From: Craterostigma plantagineum
Taxonomy: Eukaryota; Streptophyta; Magnoliopsida; Lamiales; Linderniaceae
Direction of reading: 5' to 3'
NCBI GenBank assembly: GCA_027422505.1
Contig: JAPQWV010000354.1
Span: forward strand, 434,001 to 498,000
DNA: 64,000 nucleotides
Shown: in pieces, positions 21,635 through 31,889 of the stretch
Numbering within the stretch: the stretch's first letter is position 1
How the letters are laid out: every line of letters begins with the position of its first letter
Position numbers and translations under genes: made by a program
The notes under the pieces: model-generated
Database searches by the model: none
What the model saw: only the letters and a program-made list of their open reading frames with translations
What the model was told of the DNA's origin: nothing

Positions 21635-23352
21635 TTAATTATTTAGAGGATTGCCTGTGAGAACATGCAAGGATGGGTTAGTAAGCTTATATTTGTCAGA
21701 TGCAATCTGCTTTCTTTTCTTCCTAGTGTTGATGAGGATGGATATTTGACATTTGGTTAAAGGAGTTTGTAGAGATCCTGAAGCTATGCCGATGTCGACT
21801 TGAGTCTCTAGAGAGGAAATTATACTTAGTAGAATTTTATTCTCTACTTGGAGAGTCATCCTTTCTGACTCTAGAGTTGAGATTGTAGTTCTGCTGCTGT
21901 CAATTTGTTTTTCAAATGTGGAAATTATACTAAGTACTATTCCATTCTCTATCTGGAACTTTATCCTTTCAGATTCCAGGTTTGATTGCAAGTCAGAGAT
22001 TACTTTGATTTTAGTTGGTATATATGCATTAGAGATATTTGGTTCTTCGATACTTACTTCATTAGACGAAGGCGGATAAATAAGTAAGTAGTCATCAGGA
22101 TTGGATAATGGTATTTCCCTCGTCTTGTAACTATCATACAGTTCATCATAGTTAATAGTGATTTCTGCCCAATCATCCCTATTTCTCTTTTTCTCTTCTA
22201 GTGCATCATGTGCAGATGAGGTTGTGAAAGGCATTAGATAAGGTAGATTTAACCCGGAGAAACTAACATCATAAAGAGGGAGTGGTCTCTTTACAATAGA
22301 GTTTGGGTTGAACCCTAATCCTTCATGTGGGTCATAGAATTCTATGTCTCTAGGCTTATTCATGAAGATCGTTCTATCTGATTGTCCTCTCCTAATAAGT
22401 AAGTCTTCGAGCTTCTTAATCTTAGCATACAATTTTGCACGTTCTTTATTTAGGATATCGAACTCGCATGTTTTGTTGATTCGCTCATCGTTGCAAGTTG
22501 TCAATTTGTCTTTTAGCTCACTAATCTGTGTTGTCAAACCTTCTATTTCTAAGTCACGACTATCAACTTTAGACTGTGCTACTTCTAGCAGACATTCTAG
22601 GTTGCCATTCTCTCGTAATTGCTTAAGTAGGCATGCATAATTATTGTCAAATCGAGCCTGTAAGTCATTGACCTTTGATTCAGATTCAGATAGGTAAGAT
22701 CTCAAGTCAACTAAGCAAGTTTCTAATCTACATACTTCATCACGGGTCGTATCTAGGATTTCTAATGTGTTAGATAATTTCACTTCTGTTGACCTGAGGT
22801 ATTTAAGTTCATTTTGAAGGATAATATTTTTTTCTTGAAGTTCAGAATACAGTCTTAGGTCAAGAGTTTCTACCTCCTTTCCGGAAGACAGCTCCTTGTT
22901 TTCAGTATCAGCATTGGCTTCCATGTTCTTTTGCTCAGAGTCATCTTCTTCCACCAGAGCCATCAGGGCTATCTTCTCCGTCTCACTTTCAGATGTATTT
23001 TCTAGCCAGTGATCCTGTTCAGCCATCAATGCGGTTCCAGATTTCTTCTGCTTGAGCAGTTGAAGTTTTCTGGTGTAGTACTCTTCATCCTTTTTCTTGG
23101 GAAGGTAACAGTCTCTAGCGAAGTGCCCAGGCTTTCCACAATTGAAGCATTTGCTAGGCTCAGAATCATTCCTAGTATCAGGTTGTTGAAAAGGCTTTGG
23201 CGGCTGTTTGGAGCTTGATGAGACTCTCCGACGATTGGCAGATGATGATGATTTTTTGAAATATTGTTATGCCATTCTTTTCGTTATAAAAGCCACGTGC
23301 TTCTCGAAATCTTTGAATTCAGGGTCTGATTCTGACTCAGAGTCTTCACTTT
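21635..23352 (-). pseudogene. copia gag C-terminal part: zinc knuckle and coiled coil
   Basis: The CCHC zinc knuckle CFNCGKPGHFARDC lies near 23148-23107. It is followed by an acidic stretch and a long heptad-rich region (the 464-codon frame 23029-21635, with NDLQARFDNNYACLLKQL and KERAKLYAKIKKLEDLL). The last part repeats an ESERxxxQxENxxxLSIIS-like block twice. Upstream of the knuckle a stop in MA.QYFKKSS and a frameshift near 23400 break the link to the gag N-terminal frame. Gag forms the particle and binds RNA. A coiled coil after the knuckle fits Sirevirus Gag. Confidence 0.8.
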
Positions 23353-24147
23353 CTAATGGACTGGAGGTCTTAACAGTTTTACTCTTTGCAGCTTTTGCAC
23401 TTTTCTTAAGATTGTATCTGTCACAAGGGCAACTGTGTCCATGATTGCTTTACCTTTCTTCTCTCCGATCGCTTCATAAACATCGTCATTGTGCTGCTCC
23501 AGACTTTCGTAAACACTGTGAATATCAATTTGATCTAGGTCCTTGTTAAGCCTGAAGTGTGTGGTGACTCTCTTCCATTCTGGAGGCAGGGAGGTAAGAA
23601 ATTTGACATTGAGTTCCATGTTAGTTTTTATGATGTTTATCTTCCTTAATTCGTTCACGAGGACCATGAACCTGTTGTAGGTCTCGCTGATTTGCTCATC
23701 AGGCTTAGCCTTGAATGAATCGTATGCTGCAAGGGTGTTGGCTTTCTTTGCTCTTAGTCCACTCTCTGTTCCTTGCATTAATTTTGCAGTCTCATCCCAC
23801 ATGGCTTTAGCGGTTGGAAAGCTATCCACTTGAATCAGTATGTCATTAGGTAAGCCTTGCATCAAATAATTTCTTGCCAGAAGATCTGCTTTAGCTCGTT
23901 TCTTTTCCGCGTCATTGTATTGTGCTGGAGTTTTGAGTATTGTGCTTTCTTGAACTGCTGGGGTGACGGTGTTGTCACCACGAACTGTGACCCAGAATTG
24001 TTTTGGTCCATTCTCAAGAGAATCGATAATGTCTTCGCCATTGTCCTTTATTTCAAGAAAGTTCAGGAATCTGCTTCTCCAGACTCCGAAGTCTCCGCGC
24101 CTCAGAACTGGAACACGGATGTCGCTTCCCATGGCTAATGAATCCAT
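23353..24147 (-). pseudogene. copia gag N-terminal part
   Basis: A 264-codon frame of the retrotransposon Gag (UBN2-like) family. It has FGVWRSRFLNFLE at the start, AMWDETAKLMQGTE in the middle and LTSLPPEWKRVTTHFR later, the usual order in copia Gag. The frame leaves the real protein near 23400 by a frameshift (end of the frame reads out of phase). The start ATG at 24147 follows a ~1-kb leader. Confidence 0.82.
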
Positions 24148-24354
24148 TTGTTGTTTGGTAGTGATCGTTACGTGGAGGTGATCTGCGGAATGAAACGTTA
24201 GTCTCGAACAATTTTAGTCAAGTTTGAAACAAATAAGAATGATATTTAGTGTTCTTATTTTATTTATTTAATATATGGTGGTTGTAGCAAGAGAAATACT
24301 CAAGACTAGTCGAGTTTACTTCAAAACTTTTGATTCAAGCGACTCTTGTAAGAA

Positions 24355-24800
24355 AATAAATCGGACGATTTGTGGTAAAGTAAGAATGTGTCAATTCGGA
24401 CAATTTGAGCGAAATCGTGAAAGGTAAATATTAATCGGATGATTTATCAAATCGGGCGATTTGACTCAAACTACCAATTAGTGTTTTGAAGAGAATTCAT
24501 GTTCGTTACAGTGAAATCGGGCGATTCTGTGGAATCATACGATTTCCTCTTCAGGAAGGAAAGAAATCGGGCGATTTAGTCTTAGAGACTGGAAATCGCC
24601 GAGGCTTAAATCGGACGATTGTGGTGCAATCGATCGATTTTCTCTTATGTGATAGAAATCGGGCGATTCCTAGACACACACTGTGTGAAAGAAATCGGGC
24701 GATTTAGTCTTAGAGACTGGAAATCGCCGAGACTTAAATCGGACGATTGTGGTGCAATTGATCGATTTTCCCTTATGTGAAAGGAATCGGGCGATTCCTA
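24355..24800. repeat. AATCGGGCGATT repeat field in the Sirevirus leader
   Basis: Six exact AATCGGGCGATT-type copies and several variants (ATCGGACGATT, ATCGATCGATT) lie between the primer site and gag. A ~130-bp block starting GAAATCGGGCGATTTAGTC at about 24562 is duplicated in tandem from about 24692. The 12-mer is the same as in the 3' non-coding region of this element. Confidence 0.92.
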
Positions 24801-25119
24801 CGAAATTAAACCATCTCCATCGAATCCTTCAAAAATTCAAAGGCTATGTGAAAAATCTACCCGAAAGTGAAGAACAGACCCAAAAAAAAAATTTCAGACT
24901 CGATTTTCTGGTTTCAAAACAACTCAAACTTGACTATAATCTATGTGAAAGAACAGAGATGCACTCATTAACAATTTTCCTCTCCAAAAGATGGTAAACA
25001 GAACGATTTAACAGGCACATCCATGAAAAATCGAAAATAGATTTTGAGCAAAGGTTCTTTCAAATCTTTTCAGAATTTAACAAAACTGGATTCAAATTGA
25101 TGAGATCGATCCACGTTTT

Positions 25120-25131
25120 GCTCTGATACCA
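25120..25131 (-). promoter_or_regulatory. Primer binding site (initiator tRNA-Met)
   Basis: On the minus strand TGGTATCAGAGC, the standard plant initiator-methionine tRNA primer site, lies two bases from the 5' LTR. It fixes the orientation of the element. Confidence 0.95.
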
Positions 25132-25133
25132 CT

Positions 25134-25407
25134 TGTAGGTCCACTTGTTACCAAACAAGATGAAGCACCTTTTAGTGTGTGTTTGTGTGTGTGTTAATCG
25201 AGAATTGCTTCAAGGAGTTTTCTTTTGATAAACCCTAACAAGGGTATAAACGGGCTTTATATACCACAAACTCTTTGGTATATTAAAGCCCAAGTCCAAA
25301 ACTTCTACAAAGTACTAATTGTCTCCCCAACCTACTCCAATACATTAATATCACAATTTTAACCCAAACCACAAATAACTAGAGGACACTATAATTAATT
25401 CCTAACA
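25134..25407 (-). mobile_element. 5' LTR of the Sirevirus-type element
   Basis: A 274-bp LTR, nearly identical to the left one but lacking the 32-bp segment. In sense orientation it begins TGTTAGGAATT and ends GACCTACA. It is short for a Sirevirus. Confidence 0.93.
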
Positions 25408-25412
25408 AATCA
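25408..25412. repeat. Target-site duplication AATCA (right copy)
   Basis: The partner of 11819-11823; the host tandem-repeat sequence resumes immediately after it. Confidence 0.93.
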
Positions 25413-25960
25413 ATTCCGTATAAGTATGATCATCTTTTGAAGAAGTGGCCTACTTGTTTTCTTAGTATTAACTTCAACTTCTTCAATTCTAACATAACCT
25501 CCACGTATTTGTTTTTTGCATAAACTAATATATTTTTATTTAAAACTACGGAAATTCGTATATGTTAGTGAATGTAGCGTGTTTACAATATAAAATTGGA
25601 AAATCATAACCTAAACAAGTGACATATTTAATTATTATTGTGATATGTATTGTGTTACTCGTATTGGAGTGTCTTGTTACCAACATATCAATTTCTATTT
25701 TTTTCTCTGCTTCATTTGTTACGGATCATTATTAAACTTTGTAGCAAATTAATAAACAACATATGGTTTACGTTTAAGATTAATTGAAGATGCATTAATT
25801 TTGTTGAATAATTTATGTTAGGTCGACCATCTGGATTGTAATAAACAAATAATAGTTCATATCCACAACGTTTTGTGCAAGTAGAATCAATTTTGTATAA
25901 GTATGATCATCTTTTGAAGAAGATTGATATTTGTTTTCCTCAGTTTTAACTTTAACTACT
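25413..25960. repeat. Tandem repeat, ~476-bp unit (right part)
   Basis: This completes unit 2 (25413-25823). A partial unit 3 begins near 25824 (GACCATCTGGATTGTAATAA) and fades after about 25960. With the left part it makes roughly 2.3 units. Confidence 0.8.
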
Positions 25961-26560
25961 TCATTTTTTGCTTACTAAGCACTTAAAAGTAAAATATATT
26001 AATAAAGGGGTAACAAATCCGGACAAGGATTCTTCAAGGTTGATAATCAACAAGCACTAAGCATTCATGGAAGAATGGATCTCGATAGAAAAAGTGTATA
26101 TGTTCACTTTAATTAACCAATAGCCCAAGTCCTCTGTTCATGCTCATTTTGAAGTTGATACACTTCGAAATTTAAGAAAATTCAAGAAGGTAAGTTGCGG
26201 ATAATCAATTTAGCTGTCCGGAGAATTTTGAATCAGAATCACTGGTGCCTTATATCTAAAGTTGTTACCAAAATTAGACTGACTGCCAATTCTGGACAAA
26301 ATGAATCGAATAAGAGCCTGAAAAATCACATTTTCGATGTCGATAGACTTCGAATTAGAAAGAACATAAAGAATAAAAGTTCTACATAATTAAGTTGGCT
26401 ATTCACAGGAATTTGAATCAAGGAGATTTGAATTCTAAATCAAAAGTTATAATAAAAATGGTGCATGTTACCATTTTCGGGCAAACATCTGCTGCCATTT
26501 TCGGACAACATCCCTAAGTTCTCTGGCCGAAATGGCTCCATCAGGATCCGAGACCGTATT
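25961..26560. other. Unassigned AT-rich stretch
   Basis: Between the tandem repeat and the minus-strand copia relic. One small duplication is visible (TGCCATTTTCGGACAACATC and a related ACCATTTTCGGGCAAACATC near 26470-26515). No gene is supported. Confidence 0.5.
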
Positions 26561-28288
26561 CAGTATCCAGTCTGCTGACAAACATTTTTGATATCACTTG
26601 TTAGTCATAGTTTGACCCAGTGAGTAGGCTTCCAAATCTTGGTAGTGCTCGAACTGATTTATCTCATGCTTGACTTTTATCCAGTTATCTTCTAGATCTC
26701 TGCTGATTTCCTTTGATAGGTTCCCCCTCAGTCTATTCCTCCATATGGAATTTCCTTGTGCCAATTATCTAGGGCTTCAGTTAGTTCCTTAACTGGTTCT
26801 GAAGTTTGCTGGCAGATTGCGAGGCGTTGGAAAAACGGAATATCTTTCGACCGGTTCGTCCTTAGAGGCGGCAGCTCGTTCGTAGATGTTCTGATGAGAG
26901 TCAACCAATGATTGAATGGATTTCAAATTTTGGTTCGTAAAAATCCCCTGAAGACTAGACTCAGAGACAATTACAATGGTGTAAGTCTCGCTATCAGGCA
27001 ATGCTCACAAGAGAGCAGGTCACTTGACGCAGTTCAGCCTGTCGTCGCGCATCATCTATTGTAACAGTTGTTCGAGGAATGGAAGATCTTTTTGCTGGGA
27101 TGTCGAAACTCCGGTCTGAAGGTCTGGAGGTAAGCAGTTTCCGTCCGACTGGCCTGGTTTTAATCTGGACTGAGTTAAAACCGGCTTGTGAATGACGTCT
27201 GCTTCCACGTGTATTTCTTTAGTCATGAATGTATCAGTTTCCTTGTCACCCTGATCCTTTGGTTGATACCGTTTCCTTGAAGGCAGTGTTTTCCTAAATG
27301 CGGGGTACTACTGCCTTGCATGGTTTAATTTTGAGGCGTTCCCCCTTAATTGACTTTTCTGGTGTGAGCTGTTTTGTGATACACTCTGCCGGTTTCCTTT
27401 GAGATAGATGGCGTGTCTTTGAAACCGGTTAACCCCTTTGTTGCTCGATTTTCCCAATATGAAGCTTCTTTACTGGTTCCTTGACTGACTGATGTTGTTT
27501 GAAACTTGATCATCGGTTTTGCTTCTGTCAGTCATCCGGTTCCCTTTCTTAGCTGTATCGTTTCCTAAACTGGTCTGCCAGTCAGTGACTCACGGCATGT
27601 GCCATGATCCTCATAAACATGATATTAGTGCTAAGTTAGGAAGATCTAGCTTCCCTTCATGTATTCAGGTAGGTACAGATAGATCATGATACTAGTTACA
27701 GAAGGATTTAGAGCCTTAGATGGTTCATCCTTTTGTTTCATAGTCATTTTCTGGACTCACCAGTAACCAACGTATTGGACTATAAGCTCTTGCGTATACC
27801 AATTCAACCCGTCGGTCTTGTTGGTTCCTCATCCGTTTATTGTAGTCATACCTTAGTTTTAGTGAGACAATCTAATTATCTTTATATCTTTACCTTGGTG
27901 CCTATTTCCAAAGGTAAAGGTTAGCTTGGCACATGGTTTTGTCTCAGTGAGAGTCCTTCTCTCCCTGGTCATGTGCCACAGCATCTGCTGTCTAATACTT
28001 GGCAGAGCTGTTTGAGTTCCTGCAGTTGTACCTGCAAGAACAGACAAAATTCTCGGTACCCATGCTATTTTGGGTCCGATTAGAGATTAGTACCTTAGGT
28101 ATCCATACTTGGATTATCCTAACGTGTCTACCAGTTACAGGATCAATAGATATCTATATTGATTGTTCTTGTTTTGAAACCGGTATCTAGGTCTGTTCTG
28201 ACCTTGAGCTTCCGGTACTGTAAGCCTTCTTCCCTCAGTTGTTGAGGTCTTCCCCTTCGTGGGTTGTTGTGTATTTCGGTATTCCCAC
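26560..28288 (-). pseudogene. copia pol relics (linker to RT start)
   Basis: Scattered minus-strand remnants of a copia polyprotein. Near 28030-28180 is a DPVTGR..VWIPKVLISN-type block preceding the protease position. Near 26630-26700 is the W.K.KHEINQFE segment that precedes RT. The space between them is far too short for a full protease-integrase region, so pol is largely deleted. A 70-codon open frame (27001-26789) is part of this degraded stretch and is not a separate gene. Confidence 0.5.
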
Positions 28289-29311
28289 TTAGTTGTTGGG
28301 GGTTTTTCCTTTCGTGGGTTGTTGTTGTTGCCGGTCTTTCTTCTCCTGTTGAGGCCTTCCCTTATGTTGAGTGTTATTGTATCCCTTCTCCTTCAGAGGT
28401 ACTGTGCTTTTGCTGGGAACCGAGGCCTTGTTGCTGTATCCCTGCCCAGTTCTTCTAGACCTAGATGTAGGAGAGACAGGAACTGGATTATAGTCAGAAG
28501 GACGAACGAAATTGATTACTCGTGGGGGGGTCGGTTGGTGGGACGTTGTCGCTTCTTCCGTGTTAGTCTGCTCATTGTATCCTAGCCCTATTCGGTTCTT
28601 GGTCTCCTTCATTGTTTCTTGAAGAGAATGATGCGTTTTGGATGAGTTCGTCCAAGACTGAACTATCGTGGACAGCTTTTGAATATCAGAGTTCTTTAAC
28701 TCAGTGATTTCTCTTAGTCTGCTGTTTTCTTCTTCCAATTGTGTGATCCTTTCAATCAGAGGTCCGGTATTATCTTGTGCCGGTGCCTTTCCCTTTTCAC
28801 CAGCCTTCAAGTTTTCATTCAGTTTCCAGTATTCGTCTGCCATGTTCTGAAGTGCATCCAAGACTTCGTCGTAGGTAAAACTTTCTTCTGGATCTGGTTG
28901 GTCTCCAACTAGACAAACGAGCTCTTTCTCATTTTCATATTTGCTCGCTTCATCTTCAGAGCTGGACTCTTCAGAGTCTGTATCATCCCATTTGTAAGAT
29001 TTCTTTTTAGCTACTGGAACTTGTGTTCTCTTTCTCCCCTTGGACAGGTTTGTCTCCTCTTTGGAGCCATCGTCAATGTTGTGTCCGGTCCTGTCATATT
29101 TAAAGCAAGTGTTAGAGTTTTCGTTTTGCTCAGCTTGCTTATCCTGTGTCATCACGGAGAATTCTTCTCCTCCTGGCGCTTTTACTGGATGATCCATGTG
29201 CTCATGGTCTCCTTGACTTTCTCCAAGTTTGCATAACTTGGTCCAGGTTTCTTTCACAGTATTGCTCGTCATGACCTGTCTGAAGGTTTCTATGTCCAAA
29301 GTTTTGAACAT
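28289..29311 (-). pseudogene. copia gag relic (340 codons)
   Basis: A long open frame of Gag type. It has VKETWTKLCKLGE near its start and then a decayed zinc knuckle (CFKYDRTGHN) in which the second cysteine and the final cysteine are lost. An acidic cluster follows (DDTDSEESSSEDEASKYE), then a coiled-coil segment (ITQLEEENSRLREITELK) and a basic C-terminal tail. It is clearly related to the plus-strand gag at 43467-45268 (shared SWTKSSKT-like and RIGLGYN blocks). The N-terminal half upstream of 29311 is missing or broken. Confidence 0.75.
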
Positions 29312-29587
29312 GATGTTCTTGGCAATGTTGTCGAGATTTGTCTTTCGTATTTCTTGTGTTGACAGCTCATGTCTTTCCTTGGGAACTTCTTTCGGTTCGT
29401 CAGGATAACCGGCGTGTCGAACGTTTTACTTTGTTGAATATGAACGGTCCTGTTTCTAACACATCAACCATCTCGTCATCTTGTGCGTAGAGATGGGTTA
29501 TCATCCTTATTCAAGGAAGTTTTCCCTGCTAAACATAATAAGTTGGTTGATAAAGTCATGGTTAGTACAGAAAATATCAAGTAAACC

Positions 29588-29599
29588 CGCTCTGATACC
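29588..29599 (-). promoter_or_regulatory. Primer binding site of the minus-strand copia relic
   Basis: TGGTATCAGAGC on the minus strand, two bases from the LTR end; it shows that the relic reads leftwards. Confidence 0.93.
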
Positions 29600-29601
29600 A
29601 C

Positions 29602-30681
29602 TTGTTAGGATCGGTTTACGCGTTTATAGGGAGTGAATAAACGCTTGACGCTTTTTGGTAGTTAACAGGTTAAGGCTAATACCTATACTTGATATCTTTA
29701 TAAGAATGTTTGATGCGGAGGCAAGCAGGTCGGTTTTGAACCAAGACCGGTAATATGCGTGACTTGTTAATGTGAGTGTGTGACGGTGACACCGATTTGT
29801 TTCTGGAAGTTCGGAGTTAAATCTCTTACGTCTCCCCTTCTTCTTTGCAAGGAAGGTTCACTAGACTTCAGTTATACACTCACTGTACAGCCTACCCAGC
29901 TACCCTCAGCTTTATCTAGTGAATCACCCTAGACAGTCGTAAAAATACAATCCACCTACTTCAACAGCTTTTTACAGTCCGTCGGAAAAAACTCACTTAC
30001 TTAACCTATGCCGGTTTTCGTACAGTGAGGACAACACTTTATACTTCTTTCTTCACCTAGTAGTTTGAATAGCGTCTTTGATTTCTCGTGGTGTAGTGTC
30101 GTTAATCTCTTCTGTGCCTCTTCTCTGCTATATATAGTTGATCTTTGCTGAAGAAGGCCGTTGTGAGATAGCTTCTTGTACTGGGTATTGCATTAAATGC
30201 ATTTTTCCCAAAATGGGTATTGTCCGGTCTTCATAGCAGTTCGCGCTGTGCCAATGTTTTTTCCTTTTTACTTGGCTCCTCCTTGCAGCCTTGCATTAAA
30301 TGCTTTAATAGAAGTCTTTAAGGTCCCACCTTGAATAACTTGAATCTTTGTACATGTGGCAGGTCCGGTATTCTGACCCCGGTCTTGGCATTTGTTCCGG
30401 TAGTTGTACTTCGATCCTGGCATTTTATCAGTTCCGGTATCTGTACTCCGGTCTTGGCACTTTGTCAGATTCGGTGCTTGTACCTTGATCTTGATACTTT
30501 ATCAGTTCCGGTATCTGTACTGCGGTCGTGACACTTATCAGATTCGATCTAGTTCGGTCTCTAGTGCGCTTGTGAACTGCTGACTAGTATACTCAATCAG
30601 CAAAACTGGTATACTCAATCCAAGTTTGGACAATCACCAAAACTGTTTTAATCTGAATTCTTCGATCCACGATTTCTAACA
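29602..30681 (-). mobile_element. 5' LTR of the minus-strand copia relic (1080 bp)
   Basis: In sense orientation it begins TGTTAGAAATCG and ends CCGATCCTAACA. Both ends match the LTR of the plus-strand element at 42445-43421 (TGCTAGAAATC ... CCGATCCTAACA), so the two elements belong to one family. The other LTR of this copy was not found in the window, so the left side is truncated or deleted. Confidence 0.85.
30365..30546. repeat. ~37-bp tandem repeats within the LTR, five copies
   Basis: Diverged units begin with CCGGTATCTGTACTCCGGTC or variants and end with CATTTTATCAGTT. Five units of 36-38 bp follow each other. Confidence 0.8.
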
Positions 30682-31634
30682 CCAACGATCAATTTCACCT
30701 TATCCGGTCATTAAAGTCCATATTTTCCCTTGTTTCAACGATATTTTCGAATTACTTTTAATACATTATTCCATTGTAAACTTCAAAAATTTTCATTGAT
30801 TATCGACTCCCATGGAAAATTATTATCGATTTAACCTTCGGTCGGTCCTTAACGTCGAGATTGAGCCGGCTTTTAGATCGTAAACTTTTGTCTTCGTTGA
30901 ACATGGTTCGTGCTTCAATCGTTTGGGAGAGACGTTGGCATGTGGGTGTAATTTTCACAAATACGAAGGATAGAAATTTCAGTGAGATGGGTCCTTCTTT
31001 CTAATAGCTTCAGAAATTAGGTCCTTAGCCTAATAAAAATTATGAAAGGCCTGAACTCTTATTGAAAATATGATATAGGGTCTGATCCGAAATTAACCCA
31101 ATCAAATATCACTCCTGAATTGGCGTCGAAATGTGGGAACCAGTGAAAGATAGGTATGTCAGAAATATTTCATCTTGTAGGTCGATTCCACTAATAATCT
31201 GATTATTGTTGTTGGATATGGTAGTTAGGTTAGGACATCCTTCCCCTTCGGGCAGAGTACTTGAGAAACCAAATAAATAGATAATTCCAACAACCGTAAC
31301 AATAGCAACTCAAGAAGCGAAACCCAAATAATAGAGATATTCCGACAACCATCGATGTAATAATAAGCAGATTTCATGACGATAAGTAACCAAGCAAAGG
31401 AAACAAGTACTAAATACTAATCCATACATTAGTTAGTAGTCTTCTGCCAACAAACTAAAACGTCGCCACACATAAGCCAAATAGCTACTCAGTCATCATA
31501 CATACCATAATATACCATCACTTGGTCAGTTTAAAGATCCAAAGTTAGTCAGAATCAGACAACAAACACTTCCTCAAAAGTCTTCTTATGCCAAAACACA
31601 CACACACGCTAACACGCAATTAACTCTCTTTTCC
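30682..31634. other. Intergenic, 3' of the FVE gene
   Basis: No ORF or repeat recognised. The part next to 31635 should contain the 3' untranslated region of the minus-strand FVE gene. Confidence 0.55.
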
Positions 31635-31819
31635 TCAAGAGATCTTCGCACACTCGATCACATGTTCTTTGAATTTCTGAAGCTCAGTTAAGACCTCGTC
31701 CTTTGGACGGTACAGCAGATCAGTCATTCGCCACATCTGCGAATTAATACGACAACAAGTTAAAATCAAATAAATTTTTGTCGTGAAAACGATAATTCAG
31801 CCAGAGAGAGGGAGGGAGG

Positions 31820-31889
<70 letters not shown>

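Larger units (their letters stand above)
11824..25407 (-). mobile_element. Complete Ty1/copia retrotransposon, Sirevirus type
   Basis: The 13.6-kb element lies on the minus strand and is flanked by the 5-bp duplication AATCA. In its own direction the order is: LTR (25407-25134), initiator-Met primer site, repeat-rich leader, gag, coiled-coil/zinc-knuckle region, protease, integrase, RT, RNase H, a cluster of polypurine-like tracts, a repeat-rich non-coding region, a long accessory coding region, the polypurine tract and the second LTR (12131-11824). Gag with a coiled coil, several polypurine-like tracts after pol and a long ORF 3' of pol are features known for Sireviruses; assignment to that genus is inference. 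The LTRs differ by about one substitution plus a 32-bp and a 2-bp indel, which points to a very recent insertion. The genes nevertheless contain stops and frameshifts. Confidence 0.93.

Noticed and set aside
25118..25133. tRNA-like sequence near the LTR
   Set aside because: Only the 12-nt primer-site complement of initiator tRNA-Met is present; no tRNA gene can be folded here or elsewhere in the window by eye.
28259..29236. Plus-strand ORFs with hydrophobic stretches (28259-28585, 29021-29236)
   Set aside because: They are antisense to the gag relic; the hydrophobic look comes from complementing Lys/Glu/Gln codons. No promoter-like sequence precedes them.
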